NCBI GenBank assembly: GCA_937893675.1
Contig: CALBGI010000012.1
Span: forward strand, 19,906-83,905
DNA: 64,000 nucleotides
Reading direction: 5' to 3'
Source: an uncultured Blautia sp.
GTDB lineage: Bacteria > Bacillota > Clostridia > Lachnospirales > Lachnospiraceae
The notes under the pieces are model-generated. The model worked only from the letters and a program-made list of their open reading frames with translations. It was not told where the DNA came from and ran no database searches. Positions 14,928 through 23,572 of the stretch are shown piece by piece. A program made the position numbers and the translations under genes. Each line of letters begins with the position of its first letter. Position 1 is the stretch's first letter.

Positions 14928-17900
14928 AACAATCCCTCCTCAAACACGCCAAACTCGTCCAGCGCCCGGAAATACTTTTCCAGATATCCGTCGGTGATCT
15001 CATTCCAGCTCACACCAAGCTGCCGAAGGATTTTTCCGGTAAATTCCTGCGTCACTTTCGTATCTGCATAGGCGAGATCCGGCCGTTCCACCAAAATCCC
15101 CTCCAGCAGCTCCAGGCCCTTTTTCTCAGATCCCAGCTCTTTTATGTAATGCTCAAATGCCGCGTCGCTGACCACTTCTGTGGCGTACCCAAGCTTTGCA
15201 GCGGTCTCAAACAGCTTCCGGAAGGGAACCTCCTTCTCCGGAAACACATGGAACACGCGATATTTTTCGGGAAGCCGCCCAAGGGTCACGATCATTCTCG
15301 CCACCTCATCCACCGGAGAAAAATTCACCGTACTCTCAAACAGACTTTGCGGAACCTTGCCTATTTTTATGTAAGAGGAAATCTGTCTTGTAAACGCATT
15401 GGATCTGCGGTTCATCTGAAACTCCCCGTCAGACAGCCGTCCCTGCAGATTTCCCACGCGCATCAGCTTCACAGGAAGGGCATCCTTCACCGCGGACCGC
15501 AGGATTTCATATTCCGCCATATATTTGGAATGGATATACTGATTCCGGATTTCCTGTCCCAGAAACAAATCCTGCTCTGTCAAAGTCAGCGGCGGGTTTT
15601 CTTTTCGGTATACGCCGCCCACGCTGATGGTAGATATCTGAATCAGAGCGGCTTTGTTTGCCCTGCAGAAGGAAAGCAGATTTTTGACCCCGCCGGTGTT
15701 GATTCTCTCCAGCTTGTCGTCGTAGGCAAAATGCGAAACGTCGGCAGCGCAGTTGATCACCGTGTCAAACTTCACTTCCAGAGGTTCCTCAAACACGCCC
15801 TCCTGTGTGATATCGCCCGGCACTGCAAATACCCGCGTGCCTATGAGTTCGTCAAAATCCGTGCTCTCAAAATAAAACAACAGGTTTTTGAGACGCTTCT
15901 CCGGGGTCTGGCGTTTCGTCGGACGGACCAGCGCGTAAATTTCTGTGAAGCACTCTTTTTGTTTCATCAGTTCCATAAGGATATGGATCCCCAGAAATCC
16001 GGTTGCTCCGGTGAGCAGTACACGGCCAAGACTGTGCGTTTTTATTTCTTTTTCTCCATCGGAAAGCGCATTCTCCTTCAGCAATTGCGAAAATCCCTGA
16101 TAGGAAAGCTCCTCCAGCGGATTTTTTTCTTCTTTATCCACCTTTGCCTTTTTGCGGTACAAATGCTGCGCCAAAAGCTCCGGCACCGGATACTGAAACA
16201 CATCTTCAAACAGAAGCTCTGTTCTCGGAAGTCTTGTCTCGATTTCTGACATCAGAACAGCAATATGGAGCGAGTCCCCGCCAAGCTCAAAAAAGTTGTC
16301 GCCGGCTCCGACCATCTCGGTTTCCAGTGTTTTCTCAAAAGCCTCGCAGATTGCCTTTTCATACTCGTTTTTCGGTTCCTGATAATGTGCGGTATATTCC
16401 ACCGCAATCTTTTCCAATGCCTTTAAATCCGTTTTTCCGCCCGGTGTCTGCGGTATTTCCGAAAGCTCCTTGAAAATATCCGGCACCATATAGACCGTCA
16501 GATTTGCTCTGCAGTGCTCCCGCAGCGCCTCCGCGGAAAATGCCGCGCCTTTTTTTACCGTATAAAATGCAGCAAGATGTTCCCGGCCGCCTATTTTGCG
16601 CACCTGCACAGCAGCGGCTCCCACTGCGTCCACTCCCATGATGCAGTTTTCAATCTCCGCCAGCTCAATGCGCAGACCGCGCAGTTTTACCTGAAAATCA
16701 TTCCGTCCCTGGTAAAAGATCCTCCCGTCTTCCGCAAATCTCCCCAAATCGCCGGTACGGTACATGCGTCTTTCGTACCGTCTGAAAAATCTCTTTTCTG
16801 TCTCTTCCGGAAGATTCCGATAGCCGATACCCACACCGTTTCCGTAAATACAGAGCTCTCCCGACACCCCGTAAGGAAGCAGCCGGCCGCTCTCATCCAG
16901 GATCATAATCCCCATATTGGCGATGGGCCTGCCGATCGTGCGGTTGTCGCCCGCCTCGGTAATGGTTGCCCCGATCGTAGTCTCCGTGGGACCGTACCCG
17001 TTGTATATGCGGATCCCGAATTTGTCTTTCAGCTCATCCACCAGGCTTCCGGGCAGCGTCTCTCCCGCGGCCAGGATAACCTTCACGCCGGAAAGCGCTT
17101 TTGCAAACGCCTCCTCATGTAAATACGCCGTGAGGCGGGAGGGGGTACAATGAAGCATGTTCGCCCCATGTGCTTCCAAAAGCCGGGATAGCTCTTTGGG
17201 GTTGGCAAGCGCCTGCTCCGGGGCCAGCTCTATGAACATTCCGCTGAAAAGCGGCACAAAAATTTCAAACAGGGAAATATCAAAACAAATAGAGCCGATC
17301 GCCACGATTCCTGTCCCGCATCCGGAAATATCCTTGTTAAACGGGTTGTTTCCGGGATGCGTAATATTGACGATCCCCTTGTGGGAAAGCTGTACGCCTT
17401 TCGGTCTTCCCGTTGTTCCTGAGGTATAGACGCAGTAAGCCATCTGCTCCTGGGGAATATAAAGTTCCGGATCTGACGCATCCGGAAACTCCAAAAGCTG
17501 CTCTGCCGAAAAAACAGTGACCTGCCTTTCTCTCATGGCTTCCCGCTCTTCTTTGCAGCGCGCTTCATTGACGATCAGGCAGTCGGCGCCGCTGTTTTCC
17601 TGAATATAGGCAATCCGTCCCTGGGGATATTCCGGATCAATGGGAATAAATGCAGCTCCTGCCTTTAAGATCCCCAGCATTACCGGAAGCAGGCAGGCAT
17701 CGCGCCGCAGCTTAAACATGACCGGCTGTCCCTGTCTGATTCCCTGTGCCAGGAGCGCATTTGCCACCCGGCTGGACACCCCGTCCAGTTCCTGAAAGCT
17801 GTAGGCTTTGTCCCCTGCATAGAGCGCCGGACGCTCCGGGAATCGAGCTGCCGCCTTGCGGAACAGATCCGGAATCGCATCCGTCTCGCTGACCGGAATC

Positions 17901-18430
17901 CTCTCGCCCGACATGGAAAGCAGTTTTTCTCTTTCCCTCACACCGACGATCTCGATTTCTGAAATCGGCAAATCCTGATTTTCCTGCGCGATTCCCTGTC
18001 GGATAATGGAAATCAGCGCCTCATGGAACGCTTCTGTCCGTTCCTCCGTATAAATACCGTCTCTTGCGTCATACAGAATTTCATAGGAATCCTGAAATGC
18101 CGTGATATTTAATGTGAGATGATTGTGCATTGCCCCGTCCATGCTCATGTGGATCTCAAAAGGAAAGGGCGCGGTGATTTTGGGTGTATAAAAATTCAAT
18201 ACATATTCGCTGATATTCCCGGAAAGGATTCCGCTGTTGTGCACAACGGAAAGAATCCTCTCCATGCCGTATTCCTTATATTCGGAAGCTCTTTTCGCCT
18301 GTGTCCTGGCCTGCGCGCACAGCCGGGCAAAGGTCATCCCTTCCTCTGTGCGCACACGCACCGGTGCTACCAGTGTGCAGCATCCCACACGTTTCATTTC
18401 TTCTTCTGTTTTTCGACCAAGACGCGGCAT
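14924..18430 (-). CDS. NRPS: condensation (C-terminal part), adenylation, carrier and thioester reductase
   Basis: 1168 residues from an internal Met; the true gene starts at 19180 and is interrupted by TAG at 18515-18517, after which the frame continues unchanged. Residues 1-165 are the C-terminal half of a condensation domain. Adenylation runs about 185-675: A3 YTSGTTGRPKG, A4 FDISLFEIF with the amino-binding Asp, A5 NGYGPTETT, A10 Lys666. The carrier is at about 690-760 (NFFELGGDSLHI, Ser720). The reductase is at about 800-1168 (GATGFLG at 808-814, STISVGG, Tyr965 and Lys969 of YxxxK). The alpha-amino acid should be released as an aldehyde or alcohol. Confidence 0.9.
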   Translation of the reverse strand: MPRLGRKTEEEMKRVGCCTLVAPVRVRTEEGMTFARLCAQARTQAKRASEYKEYGMERILSVVHNSGILSGNISEYVLNFYTPKITAPFPFEIHMSMDGAMHNHLTLNITAFQDSYEILYDARDGIYTEERTEAFHEALISIIRQGIAQENQDLPISEIEIVGVREREKLLSMSGERIPVSETDAIPDLFRKAAARFPERPALYAGDKAYSFQELDGVSSRVANALLAQGIRQGQPVMFKLRRDACLLPVMLGILKAGAAFIPIDPEYPQGRIAYIQENSGADCLIVNEARCKEEREAMRERQVTVFSAEQLLEFPDASDPELYIPQEQMAYCVYTSGTTGRPKGVQLSHKGIVNITHPGNNPFNKDISGCGTGIVAIGSICFDISLFEIFVPLFSGMFIELAPEQALANPKELSRLLEAHGANMLHCTPSRLTAYLHEEAFAKALSGVKVILAAGETLPGSLVDELKDKFGIRIYNGYGPTETTIGATITEAGDNRTIGRPIANMGIMILDESGRLLPYGVSGELCIYGNGVGIGYRNLPEETEKRFFRRYERRMYRTGDLGRFAEDGRIFYQGRNDFQVKLRGLRIELAEIENCIMGVDAVGAAAVQVRKIGGREHLAAFYTVKKGAAFSAEALREHCRANLTVYMVPDIFKELSEIPQTPGGKTDLKALEKIAVEYTAHYQEPKNEYEKAICEAFEKTLETEMVGAGDNFFELGGDSLHIAVLMSEIETRLPRTELLFEDVFQYPVPELLAQHLYRKKAKVDKEEKNPLEELSYQGFSQLLKENALSDGEKEIKTHSLGRVLLTGATGFLGIHILMELMKQKECFTEIYALVRPTKRQTPEKRLKNLLFYFESTDFDELIGTRVFAVPGDITQEGVFEEPLEVKFDTVINCAADVSHFAYDDKLERINTGGVKNLLSFCRANKAALIQISTISVGGVYRKENPPLTLTEQDLFLGQEIRNQYIHSKYMAEYEILRSAVKDALPVKLMRVGNLQGRLSDGEFQMNRRSNAFTRQISSYIKIGKVPQSLFESTVNFSPVDEVARMIVTLGRLPEKYRVFHVFPEKEVPFRKLFETAAKLGYATEVVSDAAFEHYIKELGSEKKGLELLEGILVERPDLAYADTKVTQEFTGKILRQLGVSWNEITDGYLEKYFRALDEFGVFEEGLL

Positions 18431-18514
18431 GAGAAATGCTGCTTCCTTCTTCCGCCCTGCTCTGGAAAGATACAGGGTAAGCGCTCCGGAAAAAACGGCT
18501 GCTTCCGTCAGATC

Positions 18515-19180
18515 CTACGCCTGCGCAAACGCCTTTATCTTCTCTGTCAGATCCGCTCCAAGAGAAAAACGATGCCAGGTTCTTTTCAGTCCCCTGGTCC
18601 TCCCGGAAAAGAGCTCTGTTGGCCCGTCCATGCCGTCAAAATAGCTCATCCAGAATTTTTCCGGATCTTCCTCGTGGACCTGGTCTGCCCCTTTCTGCAA
18701 TGGATCCGACTGCCAGTTTACCGGATCGGCATCCGCCCTTCCCGCCAACTCATTCAAAAATCCCTGTGCAATCTGACACATGCTGAAGCCGTCGATCAGA
18801 ATATGATGAAACCGGACGATCAGAAAGCTTCCGCCCTCCGCAACAGGAAACACCTGAAATTCATAGAGCTTTTCCCGGAAAGGTTCTTGGGACAGACGTT
18901 CCCACAAACAATCTGCTTCTTTCTTTTTCAGCAGTTCTCCCATTCTGCTTCCGGCACAGGACTCCGTTTTTTCAAGAACACAGGCGTCTGATTCCCTTCG
19001 CATTCGCATATGAAAAACAGCGGCCTTGGTCAGGAGTCTGTCGGCCGCTTCTTTTCCTTTTTGTGCATCGCAATCCGGCAGATACAGAGAGAATCCGATG
19101 GTATTCACTGCTTCCCCCGGAAATGCTCTCTCGTTCAGCCAGATTCCATATCTGGAATACTCGTTTTTTGTTACTTTCAT
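18515..19180 (-). CDS. N-terminal half of the NRPS condensation domain, ended by an in-frame TAG
   Basis: 221 residues from the ATG at 19178-19180 (MKVTKNEYSRYGIWLNER) with AGAGG/AGGA upstream; a TTG eight codons earlier is a weaker alternative. The active-site motif HHILIDG (HHxxxDG) is intact. Reading stops at TAG (18515-18517) and continues in the same frame as DLTEAAVFSGALTLYL into the downstream 1168-residue part, so one C-A-T-R protein of about 1,418 residues was encoded. CAG-to-TAG is the simplest explanation. It follows the STAS gene by 38 bases. Confidence 0.8.
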   Translation of the reverse strand: MKVTKNEYSRYGIWLNERAFPGEAVNTIGFSLYLPDCDAQKGKEAADRLLTKAAVFHMRMRRESDACVLEKTESCAGSRMGELLKKKEADCLWERLSQEPFREKLYEFQVFPVAEGGSFLIVRFHHILIDGFSMCQIAQGFLNELAGRADADPVNWQSDPLQKGADQVHEEDPEKFWMSYFDGMDGPTELFSGRTRGLKRTWHRFSLGADLTEKIKAFAQA

Positions 19181-19218
19181 ATGTCCTAAAATTCCTCTAC
19201 ACAAAAATTTTGCTGTTC

Positions 19219-19518
19219 TTATTCTTCAATGCTCAGAATATCCACAAAGCCCGTTACCTCAAAGATTTCCATAACATCTTCATTGGCGTTCTTTATCACC
19301 ATTTTTCCCTGCTTATTCATGGTCTTCTGTGCAGAAAGCAGCACACGAAGTCCTGCTGAGGAAATATAGTCCAGCGCCTGGAAATCAAAATACAGTTCTT
19401 CCACGCCGGAAATTTCTTTTTTCAGTTCTTCTTCCAGTACAGGAGCTGTAGTCGTGTCCAGTCTTCCCTCCAGCGCAATCGTCATCGTATTTCCTTCTCT
19501 TGTCTTTTTGATATTCAT
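19219..19518 (-). CDS. STAS-domain anti-anti-sigma factor (antagonist)
   Basis: 99 residues with a strong GGAGGAAGG site. It is a single STAS domain with the phosphorylation loop ALDYISSAGLRVLLSAQ, where Ser53/Ser54 match the phosphoserine of SpoIIAA/RsbV. It is the first gene of the NRPS operon. In the standard switch, the unphosphorylated form sequesters the RsbW-type kinase and the SpoIIE-type phosphatase resets it; both partners are encoded downstream. Confidence 0.92.
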   Translation of the reverse strand: MNIKKTREGNTMTIALEGRLDTTTAPVLEEELKKEISGVEELYFDFQALDYISSAGLRVLLSAQKTMNKQGKMVIKNANEDVMEIFEVTGFVDILSIEE

Positions 19519-19522
19519 TTTT

Positions 19523-19567
19523 CCTTCCTCCTCTGAATTTTTATAAATAATTAAAAAATAGCAACAA
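19523..19567 (-). promoter_or_regulatory. Promoter of the STAS-NRPS-MATE operon
   Basis: TTGTTG (19562-19567), a 16-bp spacer and TATAAA (19540-19545), followed by the ribosome site at 19523-19531. It lies in a 138-bp AT-rich gap shared with the divergent LytTR regulator, whose gene has a TGATAAAAT extended -10 at 19611-19619. No alternative-sigma-factor consensus is recognisable. Confidence 0.6.
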
Positions 19568-19656
19568 TTTCGTCTGCTCTGACCCGCGCCCTTTTTTTTC
19601 CCTGTTTTTGTGATAAAATAAACACCATAAACCTTTAGGCAGGAGGGGACGTTTGC

Positions 19657-20403
19657 TTGAAACTTGCACTTTGCGATGATTCCGTTTTTGACACAAATTA
19701 TACAAAAAATTTGATTTTGGAAGCATGCGCTCTGCTTTCACTTCCTGCCCAGCTGGACTGCTATTCAAGCGGGGAAGCTCTGCTTCAGGCCATTGAAAAC
19801 GGTTCCGTCTATCCGCTGGTATTCCTTGATATATACATGCATTCTTTTAATGGCATCCAGACTGCCCGAAAGCTTCGCGACCTCCTTCCGGAGACGCAGA
19901 TCGCGTTTCTCACCAGCAGCAGGGAGTTTACTTTTGATGCCTTTGATTTAAACGCTCTGCATTATCTGCTGAAACCGGTCAGCACTGACCAGATCCGGGA
20001 ATGTCTTCTCCGTTTTTCCGAGAGAAAACATCTGCCGCTCTCTCTGCTGACGCTTCAGGCCAAAGCGAAAACCTACTCGTTTCCGCTGCATTGTGTCCAG
20101 AAGATCGTGAGCAGCAAAAAAGGGATCGACGTCTATCTGTCCGGTACATCTCTTCCCTCTCCGCAGCATATTGCCATTACGTTTGCCGAAGCGGAAAAAC
20201 AGCTGGATCCCTCCCGGTTCCTAAAAATTTCCAGAGGATTTCTTGTGCAGATGTCCTTTATCCTCGGTATCCAAAAGGACACCTGTTTTCTGAAAGACGG
20301 AACTGAAATGTTGTTAAGCAGACGGGAAAAAACATACATTCGCAAAAAATACAACGATTATCTCTTCCAGAATCAGTTTACTACACATTTTGACACAGAA
20401 TAA
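19657..20403 (+). CDS. LytTR family response regulator
   Basis: 248 residues from a TTG start behind AGGAGGGG (19641-19648). Receiver domain at 1-120, with acidic pocket CDDS (Asp7/8), phospho-acceptor Asp58 (FLDIYM) and Lys106 (LLKPVS). LytTR DNA-binding domain at about 130-245 (SRGFLVQMSFILGIQKDT, RREKTYIRKKY). This is the AgrA/LytR architecture. It is divergent from the NRPS operon with only 138 bp between, so control of that operon is plausible though not shown. Confidence 0.92.
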   Translation: MKLALCDDSVFDTNYTKNLILEACALLSLPAQLDCYSSGEALLQAIENGSVYPLVFLDIYMHSFNGIQTARKLRDLLPETQIAFLTSSREFTFDAFDLNALHYLLKPVSTDQIRECLLRFSERKHLPLSLLTLQAKAKTYSFPLHCVQKIVSSKKGIDVYLSGTSLPSPQHIAITFAEAEKQLDPSRFLKISRGFLVQMSFILGIQKDTCFLKDGTEMLLSRREKTYIRKKYNDYLFQNQFTTHFDTE

Positions 20404-20450
20404 GTGCCACTCAATCCCCAAAAGTACCACTTAATCCCAAAAAGTACCAC
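20402..20450 (+). repeat. Three 20-bp-period direct repeats, possible LytTR binding sites
   Basis: AAGTGCCAC (20402-20410), AAGTACCAC (20422-20430) and AAGTACCAC (20442-20450) recur with an exact 20-bp period, and the intervening bases are also similar (TCAATCCC, TTAATCCC). Two-turn spacing of 9-bp direct repeats resembles LytTR operators. They sit in the 79-bp gap before the kinase gene. Confidence 0.6.
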
Positions 20451-20482
20451 TCAGAAAAGACGTTTTAAAAAGGAGTATCATT

Positions 20483-21850
20483 ATGACCGTCACCCTATGC
20501 TTTATCCAGTTTCTCGGTTTTCTCATTCAGACCCTGCCCATCGCTCTCTTGCTGATCGTTCCGTTTTACGAAGAACAGCTTCGATTTTCCTACAAAAAAT
20601 CAGCCTTTCTGCTGAGCGCAGGCATGGTTTTGTTCTCTGCCGGGTTTGCACTTACGCTCTGGATGCGCTCGAAGTTTTTATCTGTTCCTGACGGGTATGA
20701 CAATCTGATCGGCAATTTTTATATGACGCTCTGTCTGCTCGCAACGGGAGTGTTCTTTTTTCGCAGTGTCCGCGCTGATTTTCTCCAAAAGCTTACGGCA
20801 ATCATTCTGCTCGTCCACTATGCGTCCGTGCTTTTTACACTGGTCAATATTTTTGTCAAACCAATTTACAACGCGCCGGGCGTCCTTTACAATCACTATA
20901 CGGTTTTGCTCTACGCGCTTTTTTTGCTGCTGACCCTGCCTTTCGTCTACCTTTTTATGAAACGCAAGGTGCGCTTCAGTCTTGCCTATATTGAAGGCAA
21001 CCTGCTGCGCCGGGGATGTATTTATCTGTTTTTTGCTCTGCTTCTGTACTGTATCTGTCTCTTTTATATATACAGCTTCGAGAATATTGTTTCTTTTTCA
21101 GATGCGCATCTCCTGCTTTTTCTTTTCGCCTTTATCGCTACGGATATGATTCTGTACCTTATGCTTTTTTCCGGGATCCAGCTCACGGTCCAGAACAGCC
21201 AGCTGGCTGACCAGCTTCGAAGCTTTGACGAACAGTATCGCCTGATCAGCGACAGCATCACCAGGGCTCGGATTACCAGACACGACATGCATCACCATCT
21301 GAATATGATCCATATGCTGCTGCAAAAAGGCGCTTACCGGGAGCTCAGCGAATATCTGGAATCCTACGAAGCCGTCTACCGGGAGCTGGAGGAAATGCCG
21401 CTCTGCAATTATCCGGCTCTGGACAATGTCCTCCGTTACTATATTGATTATGCAAAAAATCAGGGAATTAAAGTAGAAACCTCGCTCTCTTCTCTGAATG
21501 AGAGTCTGGCTATAGATGTGATAGACCTCACTGTGATTCTTGGAAATCTTATGGAAAATGCCATTGAGTCCTGTCAGCTTCTCTCTTCTGACAGGGAAAA
21601 ATACATTCATATTTCTATCCGAAAGGCTGAATATGCTATTCTTTTTCAAATAGAAAACAGCTGTCCAGCCTCCCGAACAGATTTTCCGGAATTTACAGAA
21701 AATCCTCCCCTGATCTCCAGAAAGGATTCTCCCCTTCACGGACAGGGTCTGAAAAGCGTCCGGTTCGCCGCCGAAAAATATGGGGGAAGCGCAGAATTCA
21801 AAAAAACAAAGGGACAGTTTACCTCCCGCGTGGTGCTGCATCTTTTCTGA
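20483..21850 (+). CDS. Sensor histidine kinase, GHKL family (AgrC-like)
   Basis: 455 residues with AAGGAG at 20470-20475. Six to seven membrane helices fill residues 1-235. The phospho-acceptor region TRHDMHHHLNMIHMLL follows at about 265-280 (His267), then a GHKL ATPase with N-box NLMENAIESC and G-box HGQGLKSVRFAAEKYGG. It is probably the partner of the preceding LytTR regulator. No agrB/agrD-type peptide genes are next to it. Its convergent neighbour is recO. Confidence 0.92.
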   Translation: MTVTLCFIQFLGFLIQTLPIALLLIVPFYEEQLRFSYKKSAFLLSAGMVLFSAGFALTLWMRSKFLSVPDGYDNLIGNFYMTLCLLATGVFFFRSVRADFLQKLTAIILLVHYASVLFTLVNIFVKPIYNAPGVLYNHYTVLLYALFLLLTLPFVYLFMKRKVRFSLAYIEGNLLRRGCIYLFFALLLYCICLFYIYSFENIVSFSDAHLLLFLFAFIATDMILYLMLFSGIQLTVQNSQLADQLRSFDEQYRLISDSITRARITRHDMHHHLNMIHMLLQKGAYRELSEYLESYEAVYRELEEMPLCNYPALDNVLRYYIDYAKNQGIKVETSLSSLNESLAIDVIDLTVILGNLMENAIESCQLLSSDREKYIHISIRKAEYAILFQIENSCPASRTDFPEFTENPPLISRKDSPLHGQGLKSVRFAAEKYGGSAEFKKTKGQFTSRVVLHLF

Positions 21851-21864
21851 TGTTCGTTTGCTTC

Positions 21865-22623
21865 TCAGCACATCATCTCCAGAATCTGCAGACTCTTGAA
21901 CCTTCTGTCCGTATTTCTTGCTGTATACAAAGAAATATGATGCTCCAGTTCGCCAAGCACCTCCCGGGACACCCCGAAGGTGTAAAGCTTTCCCATCGGT
22001 GCCAGGCAGATATACTGCATGGCGTAAAGGGCCGCGCAAGAAATCTGCTGTGCATCCGGAATTTTTGATGCACAGCACCGGCACAGGGCGCCATGGCTGT
22101 CCTGCGAAAAGAAATATTCCTTCTCCCCGGACAGCTCAAGCTCTTCTGCGCATTCTGCGCACTGCGTTACCTCCGGCATCATCCCCTGCTCCGCCATTGT
22201 GCGAAGCTCATAGACACAGCGGATCAGCCGATTGTCAATCCTGGAATTCAAAAGCGCCTTTACCGTCACGTAGAGAAGATTCATCATCTCCCGTTCGTCT
22301 GTACCTTCCCGCCCGAAATAATCCGCAAGCTCCAGAAAATAATAGCCGTAATAAATACCCGGCTGCGCCTGTGCCAGCTCTGCAAAATGGTGGGTTACAC
22401 TCACCTGATTCAGATTATAGCTGGTGCGTCCCTCATAGAGGGTAAAGGAGCCGAACACAAAAGGATTGGCCGCTGCCATAAAGGGACTGGTCGGTCTTCT
22501 GGCGCCCTTTGCGAAGGCACAGATTTTGCCCCGCTCTCTTGTGAGAAGCACGATTCGTTTGTCATATTCTCCTACGGGCATGGCAGACAGCACCACTCCC
22601 TGCACTGTTATCAGATCGCTCAT
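21865..22623 (-). CDS. recO: DNA repair protein RecO
   Basis: 252 residues. An N-terminal OB fold (VQGVVLSAMPVGEYDKRIVLLTRERG, KGARRPTSPF) precedes a helical domain and a four-Cys zinc site (CAECAEE ... LCRCC). RecO loads RecA on SSB-coated DNA in recombinational repair. The ATG overlaps the era stop (ATGA), giving an era-recO operon as in many Firmicutes. Confidence 0.93.
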   Translation of the reverse strand: MSDLITVQGVVLSAMPVGEYDKRIVLLTRERGKICAFAKGARRPTSPFMAAANPFVFGSFTLYEGRTSYNLNQVSVTHHFAELAQAQPGIYYGYYFLELADYFGREGTDEREMMNLLYVTVKALLNSRIDNRLIRCVYELRTMAEQGMMPEVTQCAECAEELELSGEKEYFFSQDSHGALCRCCASKIPDAQQISCAALYAMQYICLAPMGKLYTFGVSREVLGELEHHISLYTARNTDRRFKSLQILEMMC

Positions 22624-23528
22624 ATTTCCTTTTTGTCATAACCGAAATTTTTTATGAGAAAATCACTGTCGCGCCAGTCTTTTTTTACCTTTACCCAGAG
22701 CTTCAGATTCACTCTCGCCTCCAGCATCTGTTCCAGCTCATAGCGGGCGTTGCTGCCGATTTTTTTCAGCATTGCCCCCTGTTTTCCAATGATGATCCCC
22801 TTGTGGGAATCCTTCTCACAGATGATCGTGGCCTCAATGTCATAAAAAAGCCGTTTGCCCGGCCGCGCCTTCATGGAGTCAATGGCCACGGCAATGCCGT
22901 GCGGGATCTCCGCGTCCAACGCATGAAGCGCCTTTTCCCGGATGATCTCCGCCACGATCTGTCTCTGGGGCTGATCGGTCACCGTATCCTCATCGTAAAA
23001 CATGGGGCCATAGGGCAGATATTTAAAAATACAGCCGATGATATCCTGTGTATTCTGTCCCCGCAGCGCGGAACAGGGAATGATCTCCGCAAAATCGCAG
23101 ACCTTCCGGTAGGTGTCGATCGCCGGCAGGATTTCTTCTCTGGAAACCGTGTCCACCTTGTTGATAATGAGGATCACCGGAACGCCGATATGCTGAAGCT
23201 GCTCTGCGATATGCCGCTCCCCTGCCCCGATAAAGGTGGTCGGCTCCACCAGCCACATAATGGCATCCACCTCTTTGAGCGTGCGCTCCGCCACCTGCAC
23301 CATGTATTCTCCCAGCTTGTTTTTTGCCTTGTGAATGCCCGGTGTATCCAGAAAGACGATCTGTCCCTCTTCACAGGTATATACCGTCTGAATACGGTTT
23401 CTGGTTGTCTGCGGTTTTTTTGAGGTAATGGCAATCTTCTGACCAATGAGATGGTTCATCAGTGTGGATTTCCCCACATTGGGACGTCCGATGATCGCCA
23501 CAAACCCGGATTTAAATGTCTCGTTCAT
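22620..23528 (-). CDS. era: GTPase Era
   Basis: 302 residues. GTPase motifs: G1 GRPNVGKST, G3 DTPG, G4 NKVD. The C-terminal KH domain includes GIIIGKQGAMLKKIG. Era assists 16S rRNA processing and 30S assembly near the 3' end of 16S rRNA. It is followed by recO with a 4-bp overlap and preceded by the M16C peptidase gene at 44 bp. Confidence 0.97.
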   Translation of the reverse strand: MNETFKSGFVAIIGRPNVGKSTLMNHLIGQKIAITSKKPQTTRNRIQTVYTCEEGQIVFLDTPGIHKAKNKLGEYMVQVAERTLKEVDAIMWLVEPTTFIGAGERHIAEQLQHIGVPVILIINKVDTVSREEILPAIDTYRKVCDFAEIIPCSALRGQNTQDIIGCIFKYLPYGPMFYDEDTVTDQPQRQIVAEIIREKALHALDAEIPHGIAVAIDSMKARPGKRLFYDIEATIICEKDSHKGIIIGKQGAMLKKIGSNARYELEQMLEARVNLKLWVKVKKDWRDSDFLIKNFGYDKKEI

Positions 23529-23572
23529 AGTTTTCCTCTTGTTTTCTTCCTAATAAAATCAGTATGCCAAAA

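Noticed and set aside
7283..18517. TAG codons read as pyrrolysine or another amino acid
   Set aside because: TAG ends several ordinary genes here (34628-34630, 41691, 42577, 43941), no pyl genes are present, and the third lesion is a frameshift.
20402..20450. Short CRISPR-like array
   Set aside because: Only three 9-bp repeats at 20-bp period with near-identical spacers and no cas genes; operator repeats fit better.
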